Below, piece by piece: positions 11,888 to 24,400 of a stretch of DNA of 64,000 nucleotides. This DNA comes from Epiperipatus broadwayi (Eukaryota; Onychophora; Udeonychophora; Euonychophora; Peripatidae). A program made the translations under genes and the position numbers. The stretch's first letter is position 1. The number at the start of each line of letters is the position of its first letter. The stretch covers positions 248,001 through 312,000 of the forward strand of contig JAQFVV010000566.1 of the NCBI GenBank assembly GCA_028023455.1. Direction: 5' to 3'. A model generated the notes under the pieces. That model made no database searches, was not told the DNA's origin, and saw only the letters and a list, made by a program, of their open reading frames with translations.

Positions 11888-12642
11888 TTAACCTTTTAAC
11901 CGCTAATTTTATCATTGGTTGTATCAGATAAAAATCAAATCTTTTAATTGGCCAACTCACAAACTGAAGACAAAGCCTATTGTTAAAACATATTCGCCTA
12001 TAATATTAAATTCAACTCAGATACGTTTATAAAAAGTATATAATTAATTTTTCAGGTTGTGAAGACAACGAAAGTTCTTTCAAAAATAAATTGCTATTTA
12101 TTTATTCTAAGATATTCAATATCGGCAACATAAAAGTTATAATGTAAACAAAAAGATCGACTTTTACGTTATAGAAAAGTAAATATTTCTTTTTATTACA
12201 ACTTCAATATTTGTACTAAAATCTTCAATATTTTTCGAAAATAATTTTGTTTTTTTATTATTCTCTCTGAAAATTATGTTTAATTTCCATAAATATTATT
12301 TAATAATAATTTAAATCGTATTCGAAATGAAAATCTCAGCGTTTTTCTTTATTTTCTTTGATCAGGTAGTTTCTTTGTTCTTTCCAGCCAATCAGAATGT
12401 CTTTTTTGGCTGAGAGCATGCTAAGAACCAATCACAAATAAAGTTCCTTCTTTGTTTAGGTTTAAATGCGTTTTTTTTCTATTTTTTACTTCTAAAATAA
12501 ATCGGAAGATGTCACCATCGTACAGAACTTTTAAAAACGAATTCAATACGTATTTAACGAATATTTTCGTATGAAAACGGGCTGAGTTAGAGTGATTTCA
12601 GATGTCGACGAGGAGCCTCGTCGGACGCGGGAAAAGGGTTAA
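11888..12642. mobile_element. piggyBac-like MITE with TTAA target duplication
   Basis: A 747-bp stretch (11892-12638) is bounded by TTAA on both sides (11888-11891 and 12639-12642). Its left end, CCTTTTAACCGC, and the inverse of its right end, CCCTTTTCCCGC, are similar terminal inverted repeats. CCY ends with TTAA duplication are the hallmark of piggyBac transposons. The right end also holds a GACGAGGAGCCTCGTC palindrome, a subterminal repeat. I see no transposase, so it is nonautonomous. Confidence 0.55.
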
Positions 12643-12667
12643 TTTATCTATCTCATTAATTAAAACG

Positions 12668-12702
12668 TGATGATGATGATGATAATAACGATAATGATAA
12701 TG
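12668..12702. repeat. (TGA)n / (TAA)n microsatellite
   Basis: An interrupted trinucleotide run of GATGATGAT and AATAACGATAATGATAATG. Tracts of this kind also end some LINE copies in this window (for example 41226-41241), so it could mark a lost LINE tail. Confidence 0.7.
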
Positions 12703-15410
12703 GTTTCAACCACAGCTTTAGGACTAAGCCTAATCATAAACCTAGTTTTTATAAAGAAATTCATAATTATTGTTTAATTTTAGTATATCTAATTGGAACT
12801 TAAATAGCTAATATTCACCTTGATGCTGAATGATCGCAACTAATAATAAAAAAAAATACTCTTAATGAAATATATACGCCTCGTTTAATAAAACAAATTC
12901 ACATTTATTACTGCATTTCTAACGTATACATAAAAATTTCTATATCTACATGAAAATTTATATTAACAATAAAAACAATAATCATAATCGACTGTTTTAA
13001 AATCATATCATTAATTTTAAATTCTTCCCCCTTTCCCGTGACTGGTATAATAAATTGGATGTCACATTGACCATGATTTTCACTCCACAAGAAAATATCT
13101 CAAAAAAAAATAAACACTCTTTTCCTTCCCTTTTTCTCTTATGTCTTTTGCACACATACCTTTCTAATCTAACATGTAAAGCAGAATGATGAAAAAAAAT
13201 GTTAGTAGAATTGGAAAGAGCAAGTTTTTATAAACAAGTTTTAAATTATTTTTTTCTCCCTCCCTTCTACCCTCTGAAATGCTATACTTTAACTTAAAAC
13301 AAAAATCTAATATTTTTAATACCGCCTATTATTTTACATTCTCACACAATTACATATATGCAACAAGTATTATATTATTATGTATGTGCGTGTTTTATCC
13401 CCATAATAACAACAATATTTTTTAAAACAAAATAATAATAAAAAAAAAATGTTACATATTAATAACCTTTCATAACTTTAGGTTAATAGACAATCATAAT
13501 TTTGGTACATATAAAATCATTAATGAAGCTTATGTTTATCGTTATTAAGAAATTCTGGGTTTCAATTGATCTTGGTTGTTTTAAAAGTTCTTCAAACAAA
13601 AATATACCACTCTGTTGCTAAAATTTTACTAAGTCTCTGATATTATAAAGAAAATATATAAAAAAAATAATTTATATTACCAGTTCTATTCTTTGTAGCG
13701 ACTTCCAATGAGTCAAATTTATCTTGTTTAATGTCTATACTTTTGCATCTACCATTTCCGCTTTTCTTTGGAACAATTTCTTTCTTGAGGTGTATAATTA
13801 TTTGATGATGATGATTCTATTGAGGTTATTTGCTTTAGTGGACAATTTGGAAATCATTATATTAACTTTTCTTCCCTTCCTGTCAAGCATGATCCTTTAG
13901 TGGATGAAGTACAGCAGTTGTTTTAACATTTATAATTTTTCTTGGGTTTAAACTCGGTTACTGGAACAATTAATTGGACTTGATGATTTAATATTTATCA
14001 GTAGATTACTCTTTTTCCTGATCACCTCCAAATGCAGGTGAATGTTTTCTTCTTTTTATTTAAAAACATCTTATTTCTCTCGGTCAGTTGAAAGGTGTAG
14101 AATATTATTTTTCAGACAAGACATCTTTTCTTTCCTATATGATGTGCTAGTTGATGATGACTCAGGGAATTTCCCCAGATGAAATATATCTTTATTTTAA
14201 CCTGCCATGCTGTTTTTCATCTTCACAAAAAAAAACTTTATTTGAAAAAAAATGATTTTTAGAATTGATATCTGCTGAATTAAAAATGCTTTCTCTTAGT
14301 TTCAAGATTTTTAGAATTCTCTATAATATCAACTGATTTTCCAGACTGCTTTTATATCTGATTTTTTTCTATTTTTGACCACCTCTTTTAATTAGATTTA
14401 TAACTTATTTTCAACCAAATTGTTTTTTTAGCTGGATAGTATGAAAAATCTCACTATCCTGATTTTTAGACAAACTTTTTTTTGAAGAAAAAAAAAATAG
14501 TCTTAATCCTTTTTTGCACCTATGTAACATCTCAAATTTGAGTTTCTTTCATTTGATCTTAGGATGAGACACTTTTAAAATTAGACTTCTTACATCGTCT
14601 CTAAGTTTTAACAGAAAAACAACCCTTATAATACAAAATTGTTGAGTAATAAAAAAAAAAATTTTAACAGATTTTCTTCTTTTTCTTTCAATATTTAATA
14701 AATAAAAATGTAGTTTATGTATGCAATGTACACACACACTCATTCAAATTATTTATAAAACAGGCCTATAAAACAATCTAAATGCTTTTTAGAAATTATG
14801 ATTTTAATATCTAAATTAAACTCTTACAATTTTCAAACCCCAGACTACAACTTTTAAGCCCCAAATTATAATCATAGACAAAGAACAAAAATAGAAATAG
14901 AATAATAAAATAGAAATAGAATAAAATATCAGAATTTAGCGAATGTAGGTTAGCTTTGAAGAAAGTTTAATATTTGAAATATACAAGGACAATTAAACAG
15001 CTTACACACACACTGCCTATACATATGCATTATTACTTTACTTTTTAACAAAAAAAAAATTTAAATATTGGATAGTTAAATGTGTAGTTTTCTATCAACA
15101 CACAAACAATTAAAGAATCTAACTGTTGTCTCACTCTCTTTCTGCCTTAAGCTTTTAAATCTTGATCTTGTAGGGTTTAAACTTGGATACCCTACAGCTT
15201 CCTTTTATATATAAAATGTGATGATGATTTTGTTTCACATTTTGTTTCATGCACATTACTACAAATTTAGCTACTCACTAAATTGTAATGGCACAATATA
15301 TGTACAATGAAAAATAAATCTATATAAAAATGTAGATAATTATTTTGTTTTTAATTAATTGTTTTTTAATTACTGTTTTTATTAGTTCATTTATACATAA
15401 ATCATAATTA
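12703..15410. other. Intron sequence, nothing recognised
   Basis: 2.7 kb of AT-rich sequence with many poly(T) and poly(A) runs, including a T-rich segment at 13800-14500. I found no coding similarity, tRNA-like boxes or strong inverted repeat. Confidence 0.4.
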
Positions 15411-15596
15411 ATATTTACTGAGGCAATAAGCCTAAAGCATGTGCGGTTGAAAATGCGAAGATAGGGACCTCTACAGGTTTTAACCATAAGCTTACGCATT
15501 GGAAGAAAAGCGTAAGCTTGTGGTTAAGACCTGTAGAGGTCCCTATCTTCGCATTTTCAACCGCACATGCTTTAGGCTTATGGCCTTAGTAAATAT
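15411..15596. repeat. Near-perfect palindrome, about 87-bp arms and 12-bp loop
   Basis: The arms 15427-15478 and 15529-15580 are perfect reverse complements over 52 bp. Pairing continues inward (15481-15497 with 15510-15526, one mismatch) to a 12-base loop at 15498-15509. It continues outward through ATATTTACTGAGGC / GCCTTAGTAAATAT with few mismatches. The arms are far more GC-balanced than the flanks. It is a young fold-back/MITE-type element; a transcript through this intron would fold into a long hairpin. Confidence 0.88.
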
Positions 15597-15752
15597 AACT
15601 TACGTATCAATGTGCGTTAAATAAATTTATAATTATAAATCATAATTGTAAATTAGTTGAAGTACATTGAAAAGGAGCAAAAATTAATATTTGCCGAAAA
15701 GAGCTTTTTTGTTTATAATTATTATTATATATATTATTACTGTTATATAAGG

Positions 15753-15944
15753 ACATTTTATTATTAAACCACTAAACATCACATGATCACTATCTCATAC
15801 TAGCACATAATTGTTATTAAACAATTCAAAACAAAGCAAAACTCTCCATATAGTAGTGCCATTGATTGCTCTTGTTAGCACAAGATTGCACTACTATATG
15901 GAGAGTTTTGCTTTGTTTTGAATTATTTAATAACATTTTATTAT
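15753..15944 (+). mobile_element. Hairpin retroposon family, copy F, with 12-bp target duplication
   Basis: ACATTTTATTAT flanks the element at 15753-15764 and 15933-15944. The 5' region carries the family signature AAACATCACATGATCAC. The hairpin arms 15823-15859 and 15888-15924 (37 bp) are perfect inverted copies of a segment containing AAAACTCTCCATATAGTAGT. The loop between them is 28 bases. This is the shortest member of the family. Confidence 0.85.
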
Positions 15945-16248
15945 ATTATTCATTTATTTAAATAATTCACAATATATAATTATAACATTTTAATAGCCAG
16001 AAATAGATGAAATAATGCAGAAGTAATGAAAACCCTAGTGAGCTATATGCACACTAATTGTCAATAAATATAAAATGTAGAATAGTATGCTTATATACAA
16101 TCAAAGCTAATGTATAGGGGGGCTCATTCTACATTTTAGGCTTACTGATAGTTACGATATGTATAACTCCCTGGTGGTTTTCCGTATCATTTCACAATAT
16201 ATAATTATATATTATTTTTAATGAATACTCTTTAAATTTTCTTTAAAG

Positions 16249-16389
16249 CATTTTTATCTGCGTTATGGAGTTACTGATGATGAAAGTTACGTGCGAACTG
16301 ATGACGATGAATCATACATTAAAACAGATGATGATGAAGGTGGTAATACTGACTGGGAAGAAGCTATGAAAAGATGGGTTAATCGATAA
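16249..16389 (+). CDS. Acidic-repeat protein, terminal coding exon
   Basis: The exon follows CTTTAAAG (AG at 16247-16248) and starts in phase 0, as the 2621-2786 exon requires. It has 46 codons and a TAA at 16387-16389. It adds two more copies of the acidic repeat (SYVRTDDDE and SYIKTDDDE), then a glycine/asparagine spacer and the C-terminus DWEEAMKRWVNR. The joined C-terminal 101 residues thus carry five YI-x-TDD repeats with near-constant spacing, split between two exons. The repeat probably arose by internal duplication. Its function is unknown: I see no catalytic motif, signal peptide or membrane segment in these exons. The tryptophan-containing end could be a short binding motif, which is inference. 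Confidence 0.83.
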   Translation, partial: HFYLRYGVTDDESYVRTDDDESYIKTDDDEGGNTDWEEAMKRWVNR

Positions 16390-17236
16390 CAGAATGTTAC
16401 TTGTATGAGAATGCCTTTTTTTTTTTTACAGTGTAGTCATTCTGAAAACGAGCTTTAATTATAAGTTCTCATCCTTTCCTGTACAGACCCTGCTTTCTGT
16501 TAAGAAACTCATGGACTAATAATATCATGGAAGATTTATTTATGGTTATTTAGAAAAATATATACATTTTGTTTTCAGATAGTTTTTGTTTTTCGTTGGT
16601 ATTTTTTTTATTGTTCTTTGTAAAATGTCATATTTTTTTTTTACTACTTTTTGTTTTATATCATAAATTTTTAAATTTTCTTTGAATTACGATTCGATTT
16701 GCAGTAGTATGATTTATCATTTTCCATGTATTTCTGAGTTTTAAGACTTATATTGATAAAATGTAAATTAGGATTGTGTGTATACGCATTTGACAAACAA
16801 AATACCTGCAAATGAAACCACGTTTTTAATGACTTCCCCCCATTATTTTATGACGAAGCAGAAAAGTTACAAGAATCATGTTCCATTATGTAAATATAAT
16901 TAGTTTGTAAAAACATAAATCCATGCAGCATGAAGCTGATAAAAAGAAAACATTTCATTGAACAAAAATATGGATTTATTTTTGTTTGTTTGTATGTTAA
17001 TTTTTTTTTTATATGAAAATCGAAATATCGCTAGAAAATCCACTGAAATGGTAAAATCTTTACGTTACCAAATGAATTTTATACAACTTGTTTTCAACTT
17101 TTCATTAAATGTAAATCTGGGGTATGAAATTTTCAATCTACATTAAGAGACATTTTATAATCTTAGTAATTGGTTATGGCAAACATTCATGTTTTTTGTA
17201 GAAATTTTTGAAAAATAAAAATAAATGTTAAATATA
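16390..17236 (+). other. 3' UTR with poly(A) signal
   Basis: Sequence after the stop codon of the acidic-repeat gene. It has no further open frame of note. An AATAAA signal is at 17214-17219 with a second ATAAA just after it, so cleavage near 17235 is a reasonable guess. Earlier weak signals may be used as well. Confidence 0.55.
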
Positions 17237-17460
17237 TATGTCTTGAGTCTGCAATTTTAGTTAAGATATTGTTTACACTAATATTATGTCTTCATTGCTG
17301 CACGAATATACAAAGTTTGTTCAGTTTATAATGATGACATAATAGTAGTAATTATGTATTGGAATATTTCCATTCATCTAATATTAAATGTCTAAAAACT
17401 CAAACTTTATTTAAACTTTCTAAACACATTCATTTGTTAGTATATAACACAATGTTTCAT

Positions 17461-17692
17461 ATTATTCTCCTTCGGGTGTTGCCGGCCTGAACACTGACAG
17501 TATTAGCATGAGAAATGAATCCGTACTTCTAAATTCTTGAAAAGTGAATTTAAGGTATCATTCTAAACAACTGGGCTATTCTGCCAAGAATATTACTTTA
17601 AAGCCAATATTTCAGGAGTCTAAAGGTTCAGATTTGATTCCCATTGTAATACTGTCAATGGTCAGGCCAGCAACACCTGAAGAAAAGAAGAT
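17461..17692. mobile_element. MITE with ~40-bp terminal inverted repeats
   Basis: The left end, containing GGGTGTTGCCGGCCTGAACA, and the right end, containing TGGTCAGGCCAGCAACACC, are inverted copies over about 40 bp with a few mismatches. The same end sequence (CTTCAGGTGTTGTTGGCC) starts the element at 61745, so this is a dispersed family. The interior has no long coding region. Confidence 0.65.
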
Positions 17693-17815
17693 ATTACTCA
17701 AAACTTTGTGTCATATAGTTGAATATATTTGGAAAGTTCATATAAAGTTTGAATTTTTTAAACATTCAATATTTAATATTAGATTGATGGAAGTAGTACA
17801 AAATAAAGTCAGAAA

Positions 17816-17925
17816 CTAGTCTGGGGATATTGGATGAGTAAGCACTAGCCTTCTGGCATCCACTGATTACTCTGGCTTGCACTGAGTGGCAATATGTATA
17901 GAGAGTTTTGCCTGTTTTAAATATA
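17816..17925 (-). mobile_element. Hairpin retroposon family, single arm (copy B)
   Basis: This matches only the outer arm of the family, ending with AGAGAGTTTTGCCTGTTTTA. It reads like the right arms of copies A (4027-4144) and D (47890-48015). It is truncated at the 5' side where GGGGATATTGGATGAG begins. Confidence 0.7.
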
Positions 17926-19757
17926 TTCAAAGTGAAATTGTACAGAGGAGCATCTGTAATGTCTTTATTAATATGGTGTCAGTCCATAGGTAAACAACTT
18001 TTTCCAAAAAATAACCCCTTGCAGGACAAAGACGTCTTCAAAAATCTCCAATAGAGGAAGAGCAAAAAAGAAAGCTGAACCTAGTTAGCCAATTTTCAAA
18101 GGGTGAGGGTTTTTGGGTGGTTTTCCATTCTTGATCTACCTTATAGTTAATGAAAGTTAATATCCATTTATTGATCAGTATGGATAGTTCACTGGATTGG
18201 CCAAGAGAAAAACCTAAGCTTCTTAAAAATAATTTCATTTAGCCAGGTCTTGGTTGTAGGCATGGCAAGCAAAAACCTTTCATTCTAGTGCAAGCAGGAT
18301 TTAGAGAAACATTAAATTATTTCTCATAATAAAAAGTCTTAAACCTTCTTGTTGTTCATAAATAGCATGCAGAGGTTTACCATTGAAATTAGGTAATTGG
18401 AAATAACACGAAAGATTTGATATCTTCAATCGTTTATATAGTATGGACATTACAAATAATAAAAATATCCTGAAAGATGACTGGTGTCTAGGAATGATGT
18501 TTGTATTGTTAGGTAAACTTCGTTCTTCATATTTAAATAGTCATCAACTGTGATGCATTCATGCTAAATGATGATTGGATCAATTCCACCATTGTGTTTT
18601 CAAAAAAAGTATCTGCGAAAAGTATAAACAAAGCTTCGACCATCTATAGGTTATTTTCATCTTAATCACTGTATTCACATTAGAAACCAGCAGCTCTGAA
18701 ATAGCTCAGTCACAAATGTTCTGCTGCTAAAGCTCATGATGGACGTTCGATTAGTGCTAGCTTGTTTGTATGAGCTTTCATGGCATTTATATTGCTATCA
18801 TTTTCAGGCTTTAGTTGCAATTTTTTACAATATCTATCGGCTCTTCTTGGTAAGCACTGATTTCCGAAGATAAGAGGATTTGTTCCCCCAATCAATGCAA
18901 TTGTCAAGATTACTTATGATCTGGCAATTTGTGCTTAAGAAATTAACCTTCTTTGAATTTCATCAAGTCCTACACTCCTTCTCATAAGTTTATGAAATGG
19001 ATACAATTTGCCGGGTATTCTTTCATTTCTTTAAGGTTAGATCTGTAAGCTAAAAAGCATATAGATAGGATTTTTCCATTTCCGTGCTACGTTATTCCAA
19101 AATTACGGTAATGTTTGGAAAATGTGAGTGCTATAGGCTTATACATTCTGGACATTTATCTTAGTCTCTAAGGCTCCTTAGATAGATTCTCAAATGAAGA
19201 AAATAGAAGGGGGAGCAAAAAAATCCATCTAGAAAATTGAATGAAACCATTTGTTCTGAGCCTGCTATGTCAGTAAATGCCGACAAATGATGAAAAATTG
19301 CACAAGTGGTGACTGCATAAGACATATGAAATTAATAATACCAAAAGAATAATTTTGATAGTTTGCTACATCTATTTTAAAAAAATTTGTTGACATGAAT
19401 ATTTCTTTTATCTTCTTAAATGAGATATTCTGAATTAAATTCACAACTACAACTGAAATTGCAAATTCACTTAGTGTTTTGCAGATTAACATTTTACTTT
19501 AGAAAACGTAGACCTATTTGTTTACTTTTGACATTTTAATAATTTACACACAAAATAAAATTGCAATAATCAAAAGTTTCAAATAAATTCTTACAAACTA
19601 TTTGTTTGAACATTGAATGAAGTGTGGACATGTATGCTAGTTAACATAAAATGATGACAGAAATAAAAATAAACAGCATTGTTGTCAACATAGGTGTGGA
19701 GATTCAGTTTTCCATAGTTGTAGCTCATCTGAACCTTGAACAGTTTTTATAAAATAA
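17926..19757. other. Intergenic sequence with unassigned, possibly coding-derived remnant
   Basis: Lies between the poly(A) site of the plus-strand gene and the stop of the minus-strand helicase. From about 18000 to 19150 the composition is less AT-rich. Minus-strand reading gives broken peptide stretches, such as MKLFLRSLGFSLGQSSEL and FDEIQRRLISQAQIARS, interrupted by stops. This looks like an old transposon or retrogene remnant, but I cannot name the family. Confidence 0.35.
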
Positions 19758-20105
19758 AGTTGGTACTGGTTGATTAGACACATATGCCACTTGATGGCGC
19801 TGTTGCTTAGATATTCTTGACTTCATTTAAGGAGAAGCCACAATACATCATATCACATAAAAGATGAACATTCCCAGGCCGTATTTTTTTTCTTTCTTTT
19901 TTCTTATAAAAAAAATCAAACACAGATTTTGTACTTTTTAAATATTTTTTTTTTATTAACTTCAACAAATTTACAAAAATCAAATACAGAATTTGTAGTT
20001 TTTGAATGTCTTTTTTTATTAACATCAACAAATGTTTATATGTTTTAGCACATAAATCACGCCATCAAGAGGCATGTTTGTCTAATCAGCCAGAACCATA
20101 AAGTT
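19758..20105. repeat. Inverted-repeat element with internal duplication
   Basis: The left arm (about 19758-19802, with GGTTGATTAGACACATATGC) and the right arm (about 20058-20101, with GGCATGTTTGTCTAATCAGC) are inverted copies. Between them a unit of about 60 bp (AAAATCAAACACAGATTTTG and following) appears twice in direct orientation, at about 19910 and 19975. It is an unclassified MITE. Confidence 0.6.
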
Positions 20106-21399
20106 CTGATGCAAGATATTTTGATAAAAACCTTTTTTTAAAATAAGTTATTATTTCTTTAAGAATTCTTTATAGAAAAATAAAGCAGAGCAGAAGATCA
20201 ATAAAATATATATTTTTTTTTAATTCAATTTTTTACCGTTAAACAAATGCAATGGAAAAACCAATAACAACATGCAACAAAACACTGTATTTCTTGAAAT
20301 GGACGACTGATACCGTGATACAATACTTTCCATTAAAGATTGGTAAAAAGTTATAGCGTTAAACTCTTTTAAAATTATTTCTATTTTAAACAAGAAATAA
20401 TAATTTATAGGTTACAATCAGTACGAATTCAAGTAGTTGATATTTAACGACTCCAATTTACAACAATGATACTTTTCTAGTTAATATCAGCAAAGTTTAA
20501 TTAATGCAAACCAGTTATATCATTTAGAGTTTTTGTTATCATAATCTTGGTTAATACGTATTGTCGCAAGGACATTATTGTTCATTTTTACATTCTTAAT
20601 TTGATTTTAGTACTTTTAAAAAATACTGCCAATCAAAATGAATATGAGAAGAAAAAACTGGAAACGGAAAACTAGCAACAAAAAAGAAAAGCAAAGTGAT
20701 TTTCATTTTGACAACAATTCACAATATATTATTTCATTTCTATATTAGAAATAAAATTCTATTTTATTAATTTTTCTTATGATAATAAACAAAAATTTAA
20801 TTTAAAATATGCTGTCCAAATCAGATTCTTAAAAATCAATATCCATTTTTTAATATCAATGACCAATAGATTGACATCGATACAAAAAAGCGGGCATTAT
20901 TTGCAAGTTCATTTAAATGATTTTTTGAGACGCTGATTTATGAATTATCATAGTAATACTATTGGGTTTATTTATTCTACGAATAGGTTTACAATATCAG
21001 TGCTATATATTTGATAAACTGTAATTTATTAACAAGCTTGTTAAAATTATTATAATTACACATAAAGTTAAGCAAATGTATTTAACAAACCAAAATAAAA
21101 TTAATATTATATTACTTTTTTTAATTTTTTCTTTTAAAATTTTGATTGGTATTAATCTACTATTAGGAAACAGTGTTCTGTATATCTATAGGCTACAATC
21201 CTGTATTCAATTACGATTATTATTGTACAGCTTTCATGATATATACTTCGCAAATTTTAAATTAAAACATATTTTTTTTAAAAACTAACATCTTATAATA
21301 GCGCAACAAAATTTGCTAGATAGGATTCTCCACTAATATAAACATATGTTAAAACGTACTGAAAAGAAGGTTTATACAATTCGTTAAATAAATTTACCT
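20106..21399. other. Likely 3' flank / 3' UTR of the helicase gene
   Basis: AT-rich sequence 3' of the minus-strand DDX24 stop codon. The minus strand offers several AATAAA-type signals but none stands out, so I do not fix a poly(A) site. No other element was recognised. Confidence 0.4.
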
Positions 21400-21490
21400 T
21401 TATATTTTTCTCTTCAAAAGATGGTTTAATCTTTCTTTTGCCTCCTGGATATCTTTCCTCTGTTTTTTAATATTATTCGTATCACTAAGA
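21400..21490 (-). CDS. DDX24: DDX24 terminal exon (exon J)
   Basis: Acceptor AG at 21492-21491 (TCTTCAG). One nucleotide completes a shared Val codon, then 29 codons and a TAA at 21402-21400. The peptide is charged and helical-looking ([20 protein letters not shown]). It aligns with the human QMKVLKKELRHLL region, after which the human protein continues with a long lysine-rich tail that is absent here. A second AG six bases downstream keeps the same frame and could be used instead. Confidence 0.85.
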
Positions 21491-24400
21491 CTGAAGATTA
21501 TTAAAGAAAAAAGTTAAAATCTATATGTTTAAAATAAAAAAAGGTTGACAAACTAAAATTATCCAAATAGTAAACATATTAATACCTTTTCTTAAATCAT
21601 AATCCTGACATTTCAAACCATCAAAAATAAATAAATTACACACATGAATTTGAATATTTTAAATAAAAGATTGTTTATGATTATTAAATATGAAACTATG
21701 CGAGTATAGTTTTAAAGTATTTTGATGATATTTACTAAATGCTTGAAAGAAATATTTCTCTAATTTATTGTCCTTTTTTACCATATGAGCATGATCAGAA
21801 GTTTCCATTAAAAATGTTTATTTGGGAACTATAGTCAAGCTCACAAACTATAGCCGGTAAATAAAAAACTAATTTATCTTTTAGCATGTCGTAAATCTAA
21901 TCAAGATACAAAGAATTCTCTGTTAAGAATTAATTAATAATTGATTATATATATAAATATTTAATGAAATATGAGTATAGTGTATATACTTAATCTAGAT
22001 GTAATTAAGAGGAATTTGAACCCAGACTTTCAAGCTCACTACAGCCATCCACTCTACCCAATATAACCAATACATATGACCACACACATGTGTAAAAGAT
22101 AAGTGATCTCCAATATACGTATTTCATGTTGAACCAGCACCTTTTTATCATAATTCTTTTTACATAATAGATTGGTTCCCGAAAATTATGTGTAAAAAAA
22201 AATTGTGTAGAAAAATACATTGTATACATGGAAAATAATGAGATTGGTTCCAGATGTAAGAAATCAATGAAATAATTAAATAAACCCTATAAAAAATTTC
22301 AATAGAATATTATCTTTTATGCATGCTATCAAGTTTTATTTCATAAACATTGCATATAAATAAAAATAAATTATAGAAACATAAATTTCATTTGAAAAAT
22401 AAAAAAATGTAAAGAATCAATGAAATGAAAATTAGGCAGGATTTGTAATTTGAGTTATACGTAGCAAGATTTTATTAGCTATCACTTTCTGACAATAAAT
22501 GGATACGTTTGTCCATGATTGAAATACTGTTGATGTCACTGAAACTTGCAACATCACTGCTATCACTAACAATGCTTTGGTCATCATGTTCTTCCGTTGA
22601 CGAAGATCTCTCTTTGTAAACTGAACAACACTAGCAGTAATGTTCTGTGGTGCTGATGTTACATTTTTATGAATGAATTCACTTATTAATGGCTGGGTTC
22701 ATATAGTGGCTAGGTAGTTCTCTATAAGATATCATGAATGAAAACTTGACAAAATGATTATCTAATTGGTTGGCAAGATCAAGACCTTCTTTAATTAAAT
22801 TGGCATTTAATACTAGATCATTATCACTGTCTTCTTTAGGATCAGGAGTTTTAAGAACAATCTCTACAATTTCTTTCTCACTTCAAGCTTTACCAACTAA
22901 CAGATCACTGATATCTTCAGATGCCATATCACCGAATCCTTCTCTGCCGATTAAGTGGGTCATTATTATGATGTTAGGAAATTCAGTTATATTAGAGACA
23001 ACAGGATCTTTGCTTTTCATACATTCTGGTCAAATAGCTTTCCAACACCCAATCAAAATTGAAGATCTTACTTCAGGTAATGTTAATCTAATTTCATTCA
23101 TACAATCCAGAATCGAAATTTTCTACCATACATCTATGACACTTAATGTTTATCATTCAGTTTGTCCAAAACATATTTAAATATTGCAATAATTCCTTTG
23201 TCTAATGGGTGAATCAAGGATGTGGTATTAATGGCAGAAAACAAAATTGTACATTTGGGTGTTCCAAGATCTAGAATAGAAATTTAAATTTTAAACCTTT
23301 GGCATTCACATATAGCCTAACTTCTGGAATAAAACGTTGAACCATTCCGTAAAAATTTCAGTGGTGACTCAAGCCTTTTTTATTTGCCATCCTGTCAAGT
23401 GGTAATTTATTCAAATCTACACCTTTCATTGAATGTTGTCTTTAGGCTCAATTAACAAGCAGAGGCAGAATACCAAAGTGACACCATCTTTTGCTACTTT
23501 GAAACCATGAGCAGTTTTCTGCGATTTTGCTACGTAGGTTCTTCTTGGTATTCTCTTTCTAAAAAGACTGCTTTCATCAACATTCCAAATTTGATCAGTA
23601 GGATTTACTCCATCTTCAATAATTTTAGTCAATTGTTTTGGAAATTCTTTGGCTGCTGTTTCATCTGTGCATGCAGTTTCAACTTTTATTTTAATGTTGT
23701 GAAGTGCATGTCTTTCAAGGAACTTTGTCATCCATCCTGTACTTTAGCAGAAAATTTACATTCCTTGTTCAACTCAGATGAAGTGCCTCATTTGATTTCT
23801 TTAATTGGTTTGTAAATTTTTAGTGCTGTTTGCTTGATGGCATTTCCTTCCACTGGTACTCTTTTTTCTGACATTTCTTCTATCCACATCACAAAGGCTT
23901 TTTCCATTTTCTCCTTAACAATATCTCTTGTTTTAAATAATGAGTTAGCTCTCAATTCTGTTCTAGAATACACTGAAGTGTCATTATCTATAACAGTTCT
24001 TATAATAGCTTCATATAAACCAAAATCCTTTCCTATAGATGTTACTCCTTCGACAGTTGCAGGACAATCTAAAATTTGGAATTTTAGTGTCCAAAGAAAT
24101 CTCTTTTCTCATCATTTTGGTAAGTGGATTATTTGACATTGTATGAGACTACAGAAAAATATTTCACATATAATTAACAAAACATAAATTCAAAAATATA
24201 CATCCAATATATAACTTATCATCTAATGATTTTAACAAAATTAATAAATAAAAATGAAACAAAATTATTTTTTTTAATATCAACACTAACAATATTTTTT
24301 TAAAAAAAACCTAATGTCAAAATGCAAACAAAGCATCAATACCAAAAAGGTATTTTCCCTTTCAAAACATCAAAAATGTTACAACGCAGACAAGCAAATA

